Part shown: piece after piece, positions 36,770 through 44,278 of the stretch
Position numbering within the stretch: position 1 is the stretch's first letter
Layout of the letters: every line of letters begins with the position of its first letter
Made by a program: the position numbers and the translations under genes
Notes under the pieces: model-generated
Database searches by the model: none
Seen by the model: the letters and a program-made list of their open reading frames with translations, nothing else
What the model was told of the DNA's origin: nothing
NCBI RefSeq assembly: GCF_004331255.1
Contig: NZ_SJOF01000003.1
Span: 62,001 to 126,000 of the forward strand
Reading direction: 5' to 3'
Length of the DNA: 64,000 nucleotides
DNA from: Acinetobacter sp. ANC 4173
Lineage (GTDB): Bacteria > Pseudomonadota > Gammaproteobacteria > Pseudomonadales > Moraxellaceae

Positions 36770-38074
36770 ATGGCCAAAACGACTCGCACACCTGGTCGTC
36801 GCTTTATGAAACTTGCCAGTATGACCGCAAGTATTGCCACCAAAACCGTGTCCAATTCGATTAGAAACTTTAATGCCGATGAAGAACAAAAAAATGCGGC
36901 ACGTAGCCAGTTGTTTCAGGATATAGGTATTCAAATTGCAAACACACTCGGTGAGATGAAAGGCGCCGTGATGAAAGTCGGTCAAATTGCCTCACAATAT
37001 AAAGATATTTTCCCGCCTGAAGTGTCACGAGCGATTGCCAAACTGCAACGCCAAGCCCCAGCCATGCATTTCGCCGAAATCAAAAAACAACTCGAAAAAG
37101 AACTGGGCAAACCTTTAGATCAAATCTTTAAACACTTTGATGAACAGCCTTTTGCGGCTGCTTCGATTGGTCAAGTGCATAAAGCCATCTTACCGCATGG
37201 TGAACAAGTGGTGGTAAAGGTGCAATATCCGGGGGTAGATGAAGCCTGTGAAAGTGACTTGAAACAAGTTCGACTGGCATTACGTCTTATGGGGGTTTTG
37301 AAGGTCGATCGCAAATTGCAGGATCGTTTATTTCAGGAAATTCAAACCAGCTTAGACAACGAGTTGAATTACCAGATTGAAGCGCAGAACTTAGAAGTCG
37401 CACGGACATTCCACGAGAAGCTCGACAGTAAAATTATTATTCCAAAAGTCTATCCTGACTATTCTTCTCGGCATGTCCTGACCTTAAGCCTAGAAGTTGG
37501 TGACAGTATTGAAACGGCCAGCACATGGTCACAACAGACCCGCAATGAATTAGGTCGACGTTTACTGCGGGCGATTGGGCAGGAAATTTTCTATCTGAAA
37601 CGCTTTCACTGTGACCCGCATCCGGGCAACTTCGCCTTCCGTGAAGATGGCTGCGTGATTATTTATGATTACGGCGGTGTAAAAGTGCTGTCTAATGAAG
37701 TCGTGCATCATTTCAAACAATTAATCCAAGCCTCACGTCGACAGGATATTGCCGAAATTGAACAGCAACTGAATGCCTTACACGCCATTGCTGAACAAGG
37801 AAAATTCCCTGAACCACTGTATCAAGCGTGGTTAGAAGTATTGATGCGCCCGCTGACCACACATTATGATTTTGCAGAAAATTCAGCGCATCATGATGGC
37901 ATGGAACTGGTGAAATCATCCCTGAAATATTGGGATGTATTTAAACCTTCTCCCGACACCTTAATGGTCAATCGCACCGTATCAGGACATTATTGGAATC
38001 TGATTCATTTAAAAGTAAATGACAATTTAAATGACGTCTTTGAAGAGCTTGTCCCTTCCCTACATAGCAAATAA
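36770..38074 (+). CDS. ABC1/ADCK (UbiB-like) atypical kinase
   Basis: 434-residue AarF/ABC1 family protein. Members of this family include UbiB, needed for ubiquinone synthesis, and are ATPases with a protein-kinase-like fold. Seen are the KxGQ motif AVMKVGQIASQ in the N-terminal extension, AAASIGQVHKAIL (Ala-rich loop in place of a glycine loop), VVVKVQYPG with the ATP-binding Lys, the HCDPHPGNF catalytic loop and DYGG in place of DFG. It lacks the two C-terminal membrane helices of classical UbiB, so it may be a paralogue rather than UbiB itself. Ribosome site GAGG is well placed. Confidence 0.88.
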   Translation: MAKTTRTPGRRFMKLASMTASIATKTVSNSIRNFNADEEQKNAARSQLFQDIGIQIANTLGEMKGAVMKVGQIASQYKDIFPPEVSRAIAKLQRQAPAMHFAEIKKQLEKELGKPLDQIFKHFDEQPFAAASIGQVHKAILPHGEQVVVKVQYPGVDEACESDLKQVRLALRLMGVLKVDRKLQDRLFQEIQTSLDNELNYQIEAQNLEVARTFHEKLDSKIIIPKVYPDYSSRHVLTLSLEVGDSIETASTWSQQTRNELGRRLLRAIGQEIFYLKRFHCDPHPGNFAFREDGCVIIYDYGGVKVLSNEVVHHFKQLIQASRRQDIAEIEQQLNALHAIAEQGKFPEPLYQAWLEVLMRPLTTHYDFAENSAHHDGMELVKSSLKYWDVFKPSPDTLMVNRTVSGHYWNLIHLKVNDNLNDVFEELVPSLHSK

Positions 38075-38084
38075 AACGCCAAAA

Positions 38085-38113
38085 AAGACCAATAGCAATA
38101 TCGGTCTTTTTAT
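38085..38113 (+). terminator. Rho-independent terminator of the UbiB-like gene
   Basis: AAAGACC ... GGTCTTTTT with an imperfect inner stem, ahead of a T run. Confidence 0.7.
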
Positions 38114-38123
38114 TTGGATTATT

Positions 38124-38142
38124 TATGTTATATTATAACATA
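38124..38142. promoter_or_regulatory. Zur-type operator upstream of rpmE2
   Basis: TATGTTATATTATAACATA is a perfect 19-bp palindrome, matching the gammaproteobacterial Zur consensus core (GTTATANTATAAC). It lies 29 bases upstream of the rpmE2 start, over or beside the likely promoter. Zur with zinc would repress the gene. Confidence 0.85.
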
Positions 38143-38171
38143 TCAATTAAGATTCAATAAGGAGTTCAACC

Positions 38172-38426
38172 ATGCGTCCAAATATTCATCCCGAATATCG
38201 TGAAGTGCTGTTCCATGATACCAATGCCAATGCATATTTTATTATTGGCAGTACCATGCATACAGCGCAGCAAAAAGAATATCAGGGACAAGTATATCCT
38301 TATGTCAGCTTAGATATTTCTAGCGCCTCACATCCGTTTTATACAGGTGAAGTCCGTCAAGCCAGTAATGAAGGTCGCGTTGCCAGCTTCAATAAACGTT
38401 TTGCACGTTTTCAACGGAACCATTAA
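38172..38426 (+). CDS. rpmE2: Type B 50S ribosomal protein L31, zinc-independent
   Basis: 84-residue ribosomal protein L31 of the type B, cysteine-free class. [23 protein letters not shown] and the ...[12 protein letters not shown] block are characteristic, and no cysteine is present in the whole chain, so it cannot bind zinc as type A L31 does. In zinc starvation such proteins replace the zinc-containing L31 and free its metal. The Zur box upstream (38124-38142) supports this role. A strong AAGGAG site precedes the start. The type A gene is presumably elsewhere. Confidence 0.95.
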   Translation: MRPNIHPEYREVLFHDTNANAYFIIGSTMHTAQQKEYQGQVYPYVSLDISSASHPFYTGEVRQASNEGRVASFNKRFARFQRNH

Positions 38427-38472
38427 AAATTAATCTTGATTTAAGTTTGACGTTCTAGACTACAACTATTGA

Positions 38473-38513
38473 GAAGTCTAAGCCCCCTATCCTCCACTTA
38501 GACTTCTTTTTTT
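38473..38513. terminator. Rho-independent terminator of rpmE2
   Basis: GAAGTCTAAG (38473-38482), 14-nt loop, CTTAGACTTC (38497-38506), then T7. Confidence 0.9.
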
Positions 38514-38517
38514 ATGC

Positions 38518-38901
38518 TTAAGTTTTAAGCTGCAATAAATAGGAAAAAATAACATAGCCCACAGCCAGAAGAATCACCCCAATAATGACACTCGAAACGG
38601 CATAGCCAATTGCCCACAGGGCTTGTCCTTCACGCAATAAATTAAAGGTTTCTAAGCCGAAACTAGAAAATGTGGTAAAGCCTCCTAAGATGCCCACCAT
38701 TAAAAATAAACGTGCATTATTCTGTAAAGCTGGATATTGCTGACTAAAGGCAAAAAATACACCTGCCAAAAAACAACCCAGCAAGTTAATGCACCACGTT
38801 GCCCACGGAAAGGTCGAACTGGACTTAATGAAATAGCTGCCCAAACCATAACGAAAAACAGCACCGATTGCACCACCCAGTGCCACTAATAGCCAATTCA
38901 T
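38518..38901 (-). CDS. crcB: Fluoride ion channel FluC/CrcB
   Basis: 127-residue four-helix membrane protein forming a dual-topology dimeric fluoride channel. The signature GGFTTFSSFGLE with the phenylalanine box residues is clear, and the N-terminal GGAIGAVFRYGL is the usual first helix. Some genomes carry a fluoride riboswitch upstream; I could not find one in 38902-39060. The stop lies just after the rpmE2 terminator, on the other strand. Confidence 0.93.
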   Translation of the reverse strand: MNWLLVALGGAIGAVFRYGLGSYFIKSSSTFPWATWCINLLGCFLAGVFFAFSQQYPALQNNARLFLMVGILGGFTTFSSFGLETFNLLREGQALWAIGYAVSSVIIGVILLAVGYVIFSYLLQLKT

Positions 38902-39063
38902 GCCTACATGATCTACATTAAATAAACCCTGTTATCCTCCTCTCATCGCGTATTGTCAACGCTGCCCCTGATAAAATGAGAACGGAACCAACATAAAAAA
39001 CATCCGAATTTAAGCAAAATTTGCTATAGTCAGAAGCTATTTTCTACTGTATTTGAGAACATT

Positions 39064-39396
39064 ATGGCTCAGGACTTACTGGCACAATTACAATCAGGTG
39101 AAGCTAAATTTGCAGATGTATTGGCTTATATTGAAGCGCGTTATAGCCATAGCCCAACGGCGTTCAAAAATGGACAACACCGCAATGCTGCAACTGAAAA
39201 CCAAGGCAGTGCCAAAGTCTTTTCTTTTGCCAAGCTCAATGATTTAGATCCTGAGCAAACCTTGTCTTTATTTGCAGAACACTATGCTGCGGTATTGGCA
39301 ACGCCTGAAGCAGCAGATCATCAGAACATTCGCCAATTTATGCAAAATGGCTGGACAGGCATTGAGTTTGAAGGGCAAGCATTAACTGCAAAATAA
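39064..39396 (+). CDS. HopJ-family protein
   Basis: 110-residue protein of the HopJ type III effector family (PF08888). The conserved run FADVLAYIEARY...PTAFKNG followed by NAA(T/G)EN and GSAKVFSFAKLN is recognisable. Despite the name, these proteins are widespread in non-pathogens that lack type III secretion; no secretion genes are near. The later segment LSLFAEHYAAVLATPEAADHQNIRQFM completes the domain. Cellular role unknown. Confidence 0.85.
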   Translation: MAQDLLAQLQSGEAKFADVLAYIEARYSHSPTAFKNGQHRNAATENQGSAKVFSFAKLNDLDPEQTLSLFAEHYAAVLATPEAADHQNIRQFMQNGWTGIEFEGQALTAK

Positions 39397-39416
39397 TTGC
39401 GCATTCAGCAGCAAAA

Positions 39417-39469
39417 GCACTGTTCAAATTTGTCCTTCACTTCACCATGAAATAAAGGTTGAACAGTGC
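39417..39469. repeat. Long-spaced inverted repeat after the HopJ gene
   Basis: GCACTGTTCAA (39417-39427) and TTGAACAGTGC (39459-39469), 11-bp perfect arms around 31 bases, between convergent genes; likely a 3'-end hairpin. Confidence 0.5.
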
Positions 39470-39483
39470 CCCAGTCGATTCAA

Positions 39484-40047
39484 TTATGCTTTGACTTTTT
39501 CAATCCAAACAATGGATTTCACGCGAAACAACTCACATGCGCCATCGCCCGTATCCGTCGGTGTTAAAGATGAGCGCCAGACCAAGTCTTTGTCTTTAAT
39601 CTCGACCAAATCGCCCTGCAAGCGCACCAAATCGCCCCGTTTAACTTTCTGAATTTGCTGTGCAACCTTAGGATTGGCAGGAATAATATGCATATTCGAC
39701 ACCATTTGCATGGCTTGTGCTGTCGACACAGGGACTTTATCCATTTTCCAATTCAAGTAGCGGTCATACTGATTAACTGAAATATGGCGGGCAATTTCAG
39801 GTTCTGCAAACAATCCCCAACTGACCGCATAATCAATCGGTGAAAACTTGGCTTGTTCATCATCGCTATAGGTTTTAGACCCCAAAATTCGGAAATCCCC
39901 CTTAAACGGCTGCAACACGGAAATCGATTGATCTTTAGCAATCGGTGCCAACCCCTTGGCAATATTATATTCAATCGAAGATGCCATTGAGCCTGTACTT
40001 AACATACTCAAACCCAATAATGACAGTGCAATGAGTCGAATGTTCAT
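39484..40047 (-). CDS. Secreted protein of unknown function
   Basis: 187 residues with a Sec signal peptide (MNIRLIALSLLGLSMLSTGSMA). The mature protein has an aromatic, Trp-rich segment around AVSWGLFAEPEIARHISVNQYDRYLNWK, then an all-beta-looking C-terminus (RGDLVRLQGDLVEIKDKDLVWRSSL) and one Cys. ATG 40047 has AAGAGG upstream and is clearly preferable to the longer open frame. The pattern is known to me from hypothetical proteins in gammaproteobacteria, without a function. It diverges from the methyltransferase gene at 40196. Confidence 0.8.
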   Translation of the reverse strand: MNIRLIALSLLGLSMLSTGSMASSIEYNIAKGLAPIAKDQSISVLQPFKGDFRILGSKTYSDDEQAKFSPIDYAVSWGLFAEPEIARHISVNQYDRYLNWKMDKVPVSTAQAMQMVSNMHIIPANPKVAQQIQKVKRGDLVRLQGDLVEIKDKDLVWRSSLTPTDTGDGACELFRVKSIVWIEKVKA

Positions 40048-40195
40048 GGCTACCTCTTGCAATACCTTTAAACCTGTTCTAGTGTCAATCTTACGCCTGA
40101 ACCCCAGCTTAAAATTTGCAGAATTGGTAACAATATAGAAGAGTTTGGTCACAACCACCCAATTCAACCGCCATTTAAATTGGACAGATACCGCC

Positions 40196-40828
40196 ATGCT
40201 TTATCAGTTTTATCAACAACAGATTTTCCCTCACTTGCTTAATCAGGTCATGCAAACGGCCAGTTTAATGGAGAAACGGCGCGAGCTTTTGCTGCCCGTT
40301 GCAGGCGAAGTGCTCGAAATTGGCTTTGGGACAGGCATCAATCTACCGTTTTATCAAAATGTAGATTTACTCTACGCCCTCGAGCCGAATCAAGATATTT
40401 TTAAATTGGCATCAAGCCGAATTTTTGCAAGTAATCTCGAAGTACAGCATTTACAAGCCCGTGCGGAACATATTCCCTTAGCCGATCACTCCATCGACCA
40501 TGTGGTCAGTACTTGGACTTTGTGTAGCGTAAAACGATTGGATCACGTCTTGCAAGAAATTCAACGCGTACTCAAACCGACGGGAACTTTGCATTTGGTC
40601 GAGCATGTGCTCAATACCGAAAATAAAAAAATTCGCCAACTGCAACATCTGATTACGCCTATTCAGAAACGTTTGGCAGATGGTTGTCGCTTAAATCGTA
40701 ATATTGAACTGGCATTGCTCAAAGCTGGTTTTCAGCTCGATCAATATGATTATTTTTATGCTGAAGGCATTCCAAAAATTGGGCAACAAATGTTATTGGC
40801 ACGTGCGCAAAAAGCTTCGTCTGCTTAA
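40196..40828 (+). CDS. Class I SAM-dependent methyltransferase
   Basis: 210-residue Rossmann methyltransferase. Motif I is VLEIGFGTGINLPFY, acidic residue of motif II in YALEPNQ, and the LPLADHSIDHVVSTWTLCSV segment is typical of the Methyltransf_11 group. The C-terminus GFQLDQYDYFYAEGIPKIGQQMLLARA resembles UbiE/phospholipid-methyltransferase-like enzymes. Substrate unknown. Start ATG 40196 (MLYQFYQQQIFPHLL) fits homologue N-termini. Confidence 0.85.
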   Translation: MLYQFYQQQIFPHLLNQVMQTASLMEKRRELLLPVAGEVLEIGFGTGINLPFYQNVDLLYALEPNQDIFKLASSRIFASNLEVQHLQARAEHIPLADHSIDHVVSTWTLCSVKRLDHVLQEIQRVLKPTGTLHLVEHVLNTENKKIRQLQHLITPIQKRLADGCRLNRNIELALLKAGFQLDQYDYFYAEGIPKIGQQMLLARAQKASSA

Positions 40829-40861
40829 ATGCTCTTCGTACCGGATTTAAGACTGTCGAGT

Positions 40862-41332
40862 TTAGCTATCTTCAAAATCAATCCGAATGGTCTCAAAACG
40901 AATTCGACCTTGCTGAATGGCTTGTGCAATCGCTTGCTGACCTTTAGTAAGCCGCGCGCCTCCACTTTTAATATCGATGAGTACAATCTCGACATCATCA
41001 ACTTTGCCTTGTCCATCGCGCAAATCGGTATAACCATCAAAGACCACATAATCTACAGGATCGCCTAAAAACTTAGCATCACTGGGTAAGTATTGAAATT
41101 CGGGCAAAATCGGGGCGAATTGTTCCGCCATTTTGCCTTTTAACACCGCACGACTGGTATTCACACTGCGTTTTTGTGCATTGATTAATGCTTGCTGATG
41201 CTCCAGTTGTAACTCCGCAATGTAGCGCTCATATTCAGCTTTAATTTTACCGTTACGGGTTTGACTTAAAATTAATGTGGTCAGTACAACCCCAATACAT
41301 GCCCCTATCAGCATAGCCATCCAAATCGACAT
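40862..41332 (-). CDS. Membrane-anchored Holliday-junction-resolvase-like protein (PF10107)
   Basis: 156 residues. One N-terminal membrane helix (IWMAMLIGACIGVVLTTLIL) leads into a charged coiled-coil segment (about 28-52), then a nuclease-like domain with SRAVLKGKMAEQFAPILPEF, DAKFLGDPVDYVVFDG and VEIVLIDIKSG. Asp and Lys in FDG...IDIKSG fit a PD-(D/E)XK active site. The family is annotated as related to archaeal Holliday junction resolvase, but membrane anchoring suggests another role. It diverges from the ParA gene, with 111 bases between start codons. Confidence 0.8.
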   Translation of the reverse strand: MSIWMAMLIGACIGVVLTTLILSQTRNGKIKAEYERYIAELQLEHQQALINAQKRSVNTSRAVLKGKMAEQFAPILPEFQYLPSDAKFLGDPVDYVVFDGYTDLRDGQGKVDDVEIVLIDIKSGGARLTKGQQAIAQAIQQGRIRFETIRIDFEDS

Positions 41333-41443
41333 GCATTCTTCCTAACTTCAAATAAATTTTGACTTACAACTTTTGTCCTGTGCCCTAGTCTTCGCACAAA
41401 AGAATGATATGCTAGGACTGAACAAAATTAAATCTTTAGGGTC

Positions 41444-42088
41444 ATGAAAACAATTTTAATTGCCAATCAGAAAGGGGGTTGTGGGAAAACTATCACAGCG
41501 ATTAGTCTTGCCGCAGCATTAGCTCAAAAAGGCTATAAAGTCGCTCTGGCCGATGCGGACAATCAGAAATCGGCGCGTCAGTGGCTGAAACAACGCCCTG
41601 AAACTGCGGCTAACATTCAAAGTCTGGATTGGCGTCAGGACAAGTCCGTGGGTGAAAGTCCAAAAAACATTGAGTATCTGGTCATTGATGCACCTGGGGC
41701 ATTATCAGACAGTCAAGCCGAACAATTAATCAGTGAAGCCCACGCCATTATCACACCATTACAGCCTTCATTTTTCGACATTGACAGTACCCGTCGCTTC
41801 TTAAAACATTTGCAAGAGATTAAGCGGATTCGTAAAGGAAAAGTGCAGATTTTGCTGTTGGCCAACCGCGTCAAAGCCAATACTTCGGGTTCAAAAGAAA
41901 TTCAAGAGTTCTTCAGCAAAATTGAACAACAACCTGTGGCATGGATTTCAGAACGTACCGCTTATGGGCAACTGGCCATGCAAGGTTTAAGCGTATTTGA
42001 TAAATCTCAGAAAAACTATTTAACCCTGCAAAGTCAATGGCAGCCTGTATTGAACGCGATTATTGATGATCCAAGCGAATGGTTTTGA
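41444..42088 (+). CDS. Orphan ParA-family ATPase
   Basis: 214-residue deviant Walker ATPase of the ParA/MinD group. [12 protein letters not shown] (K10, K15) is the Walker A with signature lysine, [11 protein letters not shown] is the A' motif, and [10 protein letters not shown] is Walker B. There is no adjacent parB and no N-terminal DNA-binding extension, so this resembles small orphan ParAs that position protein cargo rather than chromosomes. Its divergent partner is the membrane-anchored nuclease-like gene. Confidence 0.88.
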   Translation: MKTILIANQKGGCGKTITAISLAAALAQKGYKVALADADNQKSARQWLKQRPETAANIQSLDWRQDKSVGESPKNIEYLVIDAPGALSDSQAEQLISEAHAIITPLQPSFFDIDSTRRFLKHLQEIKRIRKGKVQILLLANRVKANTSGSKEIQEFFSKIEQQPVAWISERTAYGQLAMQGLSVFDKSQKNYLTLQSQWQPVLNAIIDDPSEWF

Positions 42089-42196
42089 TTTTTGAGTGAT
42101 AACACAACCGCGTCGAGATTATGTGAAACTTGCCGGGCACTCATTTTCGAGTGTGCTGTTTTCGGTTAAGATGAGTTTGACCCTTAATATTGATCA

Positions 42197-43336
42197 GTGA
42201 AGATAGTGCAACAATACGCGCCTACAATACAGAAAGTCTTGTTATTTGGATTGTTTTTTATCCTGATGTTTTTGGGCTTTCATGTGCTCAAATACTTTAT
42301 TGTGCCTGTACTGTGGGCCACGATTATTGCCTATATGACTTGGCCTCTGTACCAGTCCATTTACCGTTCCTGTGGTCAACGCTCTACCCTCAGCGCAACA
42401 CTGATGATCTTATTCATTATTTTGGTGATTGGTATTCCACTCACCTTTGCCATTTTTATTTTGCAGCATGAAGGACGTAATCTCTATTACGAGCTACAAA
42501 AACAAGTTTTTTCTGGGCATTTTAATGTGCCTCAATTTATCCGTGACTTACCTGTGATTGGTAAAGAAGTTACACGGACTCTCAAAGAATTAAATCAAGA
42601 CCCAAACAGCATTATTCAGAATATTTCCAATTGGATTCAAGGTCATCTGAATTATGGCAAATTTTTATTGAATGAAATTAGTAAAAATATTATTAAACTG
42701 TGTTTCGCCATCATGTCGCTGTTTTTCTTTTACCGTGATGGACAAACCATTTTAAATCAAGTCAGTAAAGCGCTGGAAATGGTCATTGGTCCGCGCGTAC
42801 ACCATTATATTGATACCATCTCTGAAACCACACGTGCTGTGGTCTATGGCGTGGGTTTAACTGCTGTTGCACAGTCATTTTTAGCAGGTCTGAGCTATTT
42901 GGTTGCAGGTGTGCCGAATCCAATGGTACTGACCATTATTACCTTCTTACTGGCACTCATTCCCTTCGGTCCTCCTTTGGCCTATACCTCTGTTGCCCTC
43001 TGGCTGTTTGCTCAGGGACAAACCATTGAAGCCATTGGTGTTATGGCTTGGGGTGTCTGTATTGTGAGTACTGCGGACAATGTCATTCGTCCTTTGGTCA
43101 TTTCTGGCGCAACCCAAATTCCATTCTTACTGATTATGTTTGGGGTGTTGGGGGGTATTGCCAGTTTCGGTTTGGTTGGACTCTTTATTGGCCCGGTAAT
43201 TTTAGCAGTACTACTCGCCATTTGGCGTGAATGGCTGCATGAAACCCATGAAGAAGTAGCACTCATGATGCCTAAAGCAAGTCTCGCTTATGATCTGGAT
43301 AATGACTTTGATCCCCCCAAAGACCCTCCTCAATAA
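42197..43336 (+). CDS. AI-2E/PerM family transporter
   Basis: 379-residue inner-membrane protein with about eight hydrophobic segments, of the PerM/YdiK (AI-2E transporter) family. The N-terminal double helix pair, the central soluble region (around PVIGKEVTRTLKEL), and the C-terminal VPNPMVLTIITFLLALIPFGPPLAY and SGATQIPFLLIMFGVLGGIASFGL blocks are typical. Family members export AI-2 or act as Na+/H+ antiporters; which applies is unknown. The start is uncertain: GTG 42197 or GTG 42206. A terminator follows. Confidence 0.85.
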   Translation: MKIVQQYAPTIQKVLLFGLFFILMFLGFHVLKYFIVPVLWATIIAYMTWPLYQSIYRSCGQRSTLSATLMILFIILVIGIPLTFAIFILQHEGRNLYYELQKQVFSGHFNVPQFIRDLPVIGKEVTRTLKELNQDPNSIIQNISNWIQGHLNYGKFLLNEISKNIIKLCFAIMSLFFFYRDGQTILNQVSKALEMVIGPRVHHYIDTISETTRAVVYGVGLTAVAQSFLAGLSYLVAGVPNPMVLTIITFLLALIPFGPPLAYTSVALWLFAQGQTIEAIGVMAWGVCIVSTADNVIRPLVISGATQIPFLLIMFGVLGGIASFGLVGLFIGPVILAVLLAIWREWLHETHEEVALMMPKASLAYDLDNDFDPPKDPPQ

Positions 43337-43347
43337 GATCTCGTCTT

Positions 43348-43378
43348 AAAGCCAGTGGTATGCCAACTGGCTTTTTTC
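43348..43378 (+). terminator. Rho-independent terminator
   Basis: AAAGCCAGT ... ACTGGCTTTTTTC, loop 9 nt, just after the AI-2E family gene. Confidence 0.88.
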
Positions 43379-43481
43379 TTGATGAAACTTATACATTCCC
43401 AAACGCAATCAATACTTTATTCACGCTCAATTTCTGATTAAATAGTGATCATTCACATCCATCACAGAATAAGGAACATCG

Positions 43482-44027
43482 ATGCGAACTTCTTACTTCA
43501 ATACTGGGATACTTACACTTTGTACTGCTCTGCTGATTGCAGGTTGTAGCACAACACCAACTCCATCCACGTCCAATGTGCGGACTGTTCAATTAAATAG
43601 TGTTTCTGCCCAAGGTATTGGTGCTTCGGTCGGAACCGTGACCTTACAAGACAGCCCAGTCGGCTTAATCATTCAAACGCAATTAACTAACCTACCTGCT
43701 GGCCCACACGGTTTTCATATTCACGAAAAAGGTTCATGTGAACCTGCTGAAAAAGACGGAAAAATGGTGGCCGCTTTAGCCGCGGGCGGACATTACAATC
43801 CAACTCAAGTCGCCCACGGAACCCCGATGACGGGTCATATGGGTGATTTACCGGTGTTACATGTGAATTCTGCGGGACAATCTCAACTCAAACTGATTGC
43901 ACCACGCTTAAAACTGGCAGATGTTCAAGGCCATGCCCTGATGATTCATGCGGGTAGTGATAATTATGCCGATCAACCTAAACCTTTAGGCGGTGGTGGA
44001 GAACGCATTGCCTGTGGCGTCATTTAA
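43482..44027 (+). CDS. sodC: Cu/Zn superoxide dismutase, lipoprotein form
   Basis: 181 residues. The signal peptide ends in the lipobox LLIAGC with Cys22, so the enzyme is anchored by lipid and faces the periplasm. Copper and zinc ligands are in place: GFHIHE (H79, H81), GGHYNP (H104), HGTP (H112), GHMGDLP (H119, D122) and MIHAGSDN (H156). C86 and C178 form the conserved disulfide. It converts superoxide to H2O2 outside the cytoplasm. Ribosome site AAGGAAC. The next 250 bases contain three DnaA boxes. Confidence 0.93.
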   Translation: MRTSYFNTGILTLCTALLIAGCSTTPTPSTSNVRTVQLNSVSAQGIGASVGTVTLQDSPVGLIIQTQLTNLPAGPHGFHIHEKGSCEPAEKDGKMVAALAAGGHYNPTQVAHGTPMTGHMGDLPVLHVNSAGQSQLKLIAPRLKLADVQGHALMIHAGSDNYADQPKPLGGGGERIACGVI

Positions 44028-44034
44028 GTCCAAC

Positions 44035-44110
44035 TGTGGATAAGTTCAGGGTTATACACAATGCTGTACAAAGCCTAAATGCATTGTTGATAAACCATAA
44101 CTTATCCACA
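44035..44110. promoter_or_regulatory. Cluster of three consensus DnaA boxes
   Basis: TTATCCACA on the minus strand at 44035-44043, TTATACACA on the plus strand at 44052-44060 and TTATCCACA on the plus strand at 44102-44110. All three match TTATNCACA exactly within 76 bases. No AT-rich unwinding element or dnaA gene is adjacent, so a titration site or a DnaA-controlled promoter is more likely than an origin. Confidence 0.7.
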
Positions 44111-44278
44111 ATTCTGCCCTACACATGCCTTATTCAATGAAAATTCTCCCTTTAACTGCTGCATCTTCATACAGAACCGCCGCTTAAAGCAAAACTAAAA
44201 AATCAATCAAGAATTGACAGCCAGACTAAAAAAGGTCAGGCTCATTGAAAACGATAACACTCTATAAAGAACAACATT

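Noticed and set aside
38902..39060. Fluoride riboswitch upstream of crcB.
   Set aside because: I searched by eye on the minus strand for the conserved crcB-motif elements and did not find them; a covariance-model search would settle it.
39064..39396. Type III secreted effector (HopJ name).
   Set aside because: The family is widespread in non-pathogens, and no secretion apparatus or chaperone gene is near.
41444..42088. Integrated plasmid suggested by ParA.
   Set aside because: No ParB, parS, replication or mobilisation genes; flanks are ordinary chromosomal genes.
44028..44278. Chromosome or plasmid origin at the DnaA boxes.
   Set aside because: No dnaA, gidA, rpmH or rep gene is near and no long AT-rich unwinding region is present; only three boxes.
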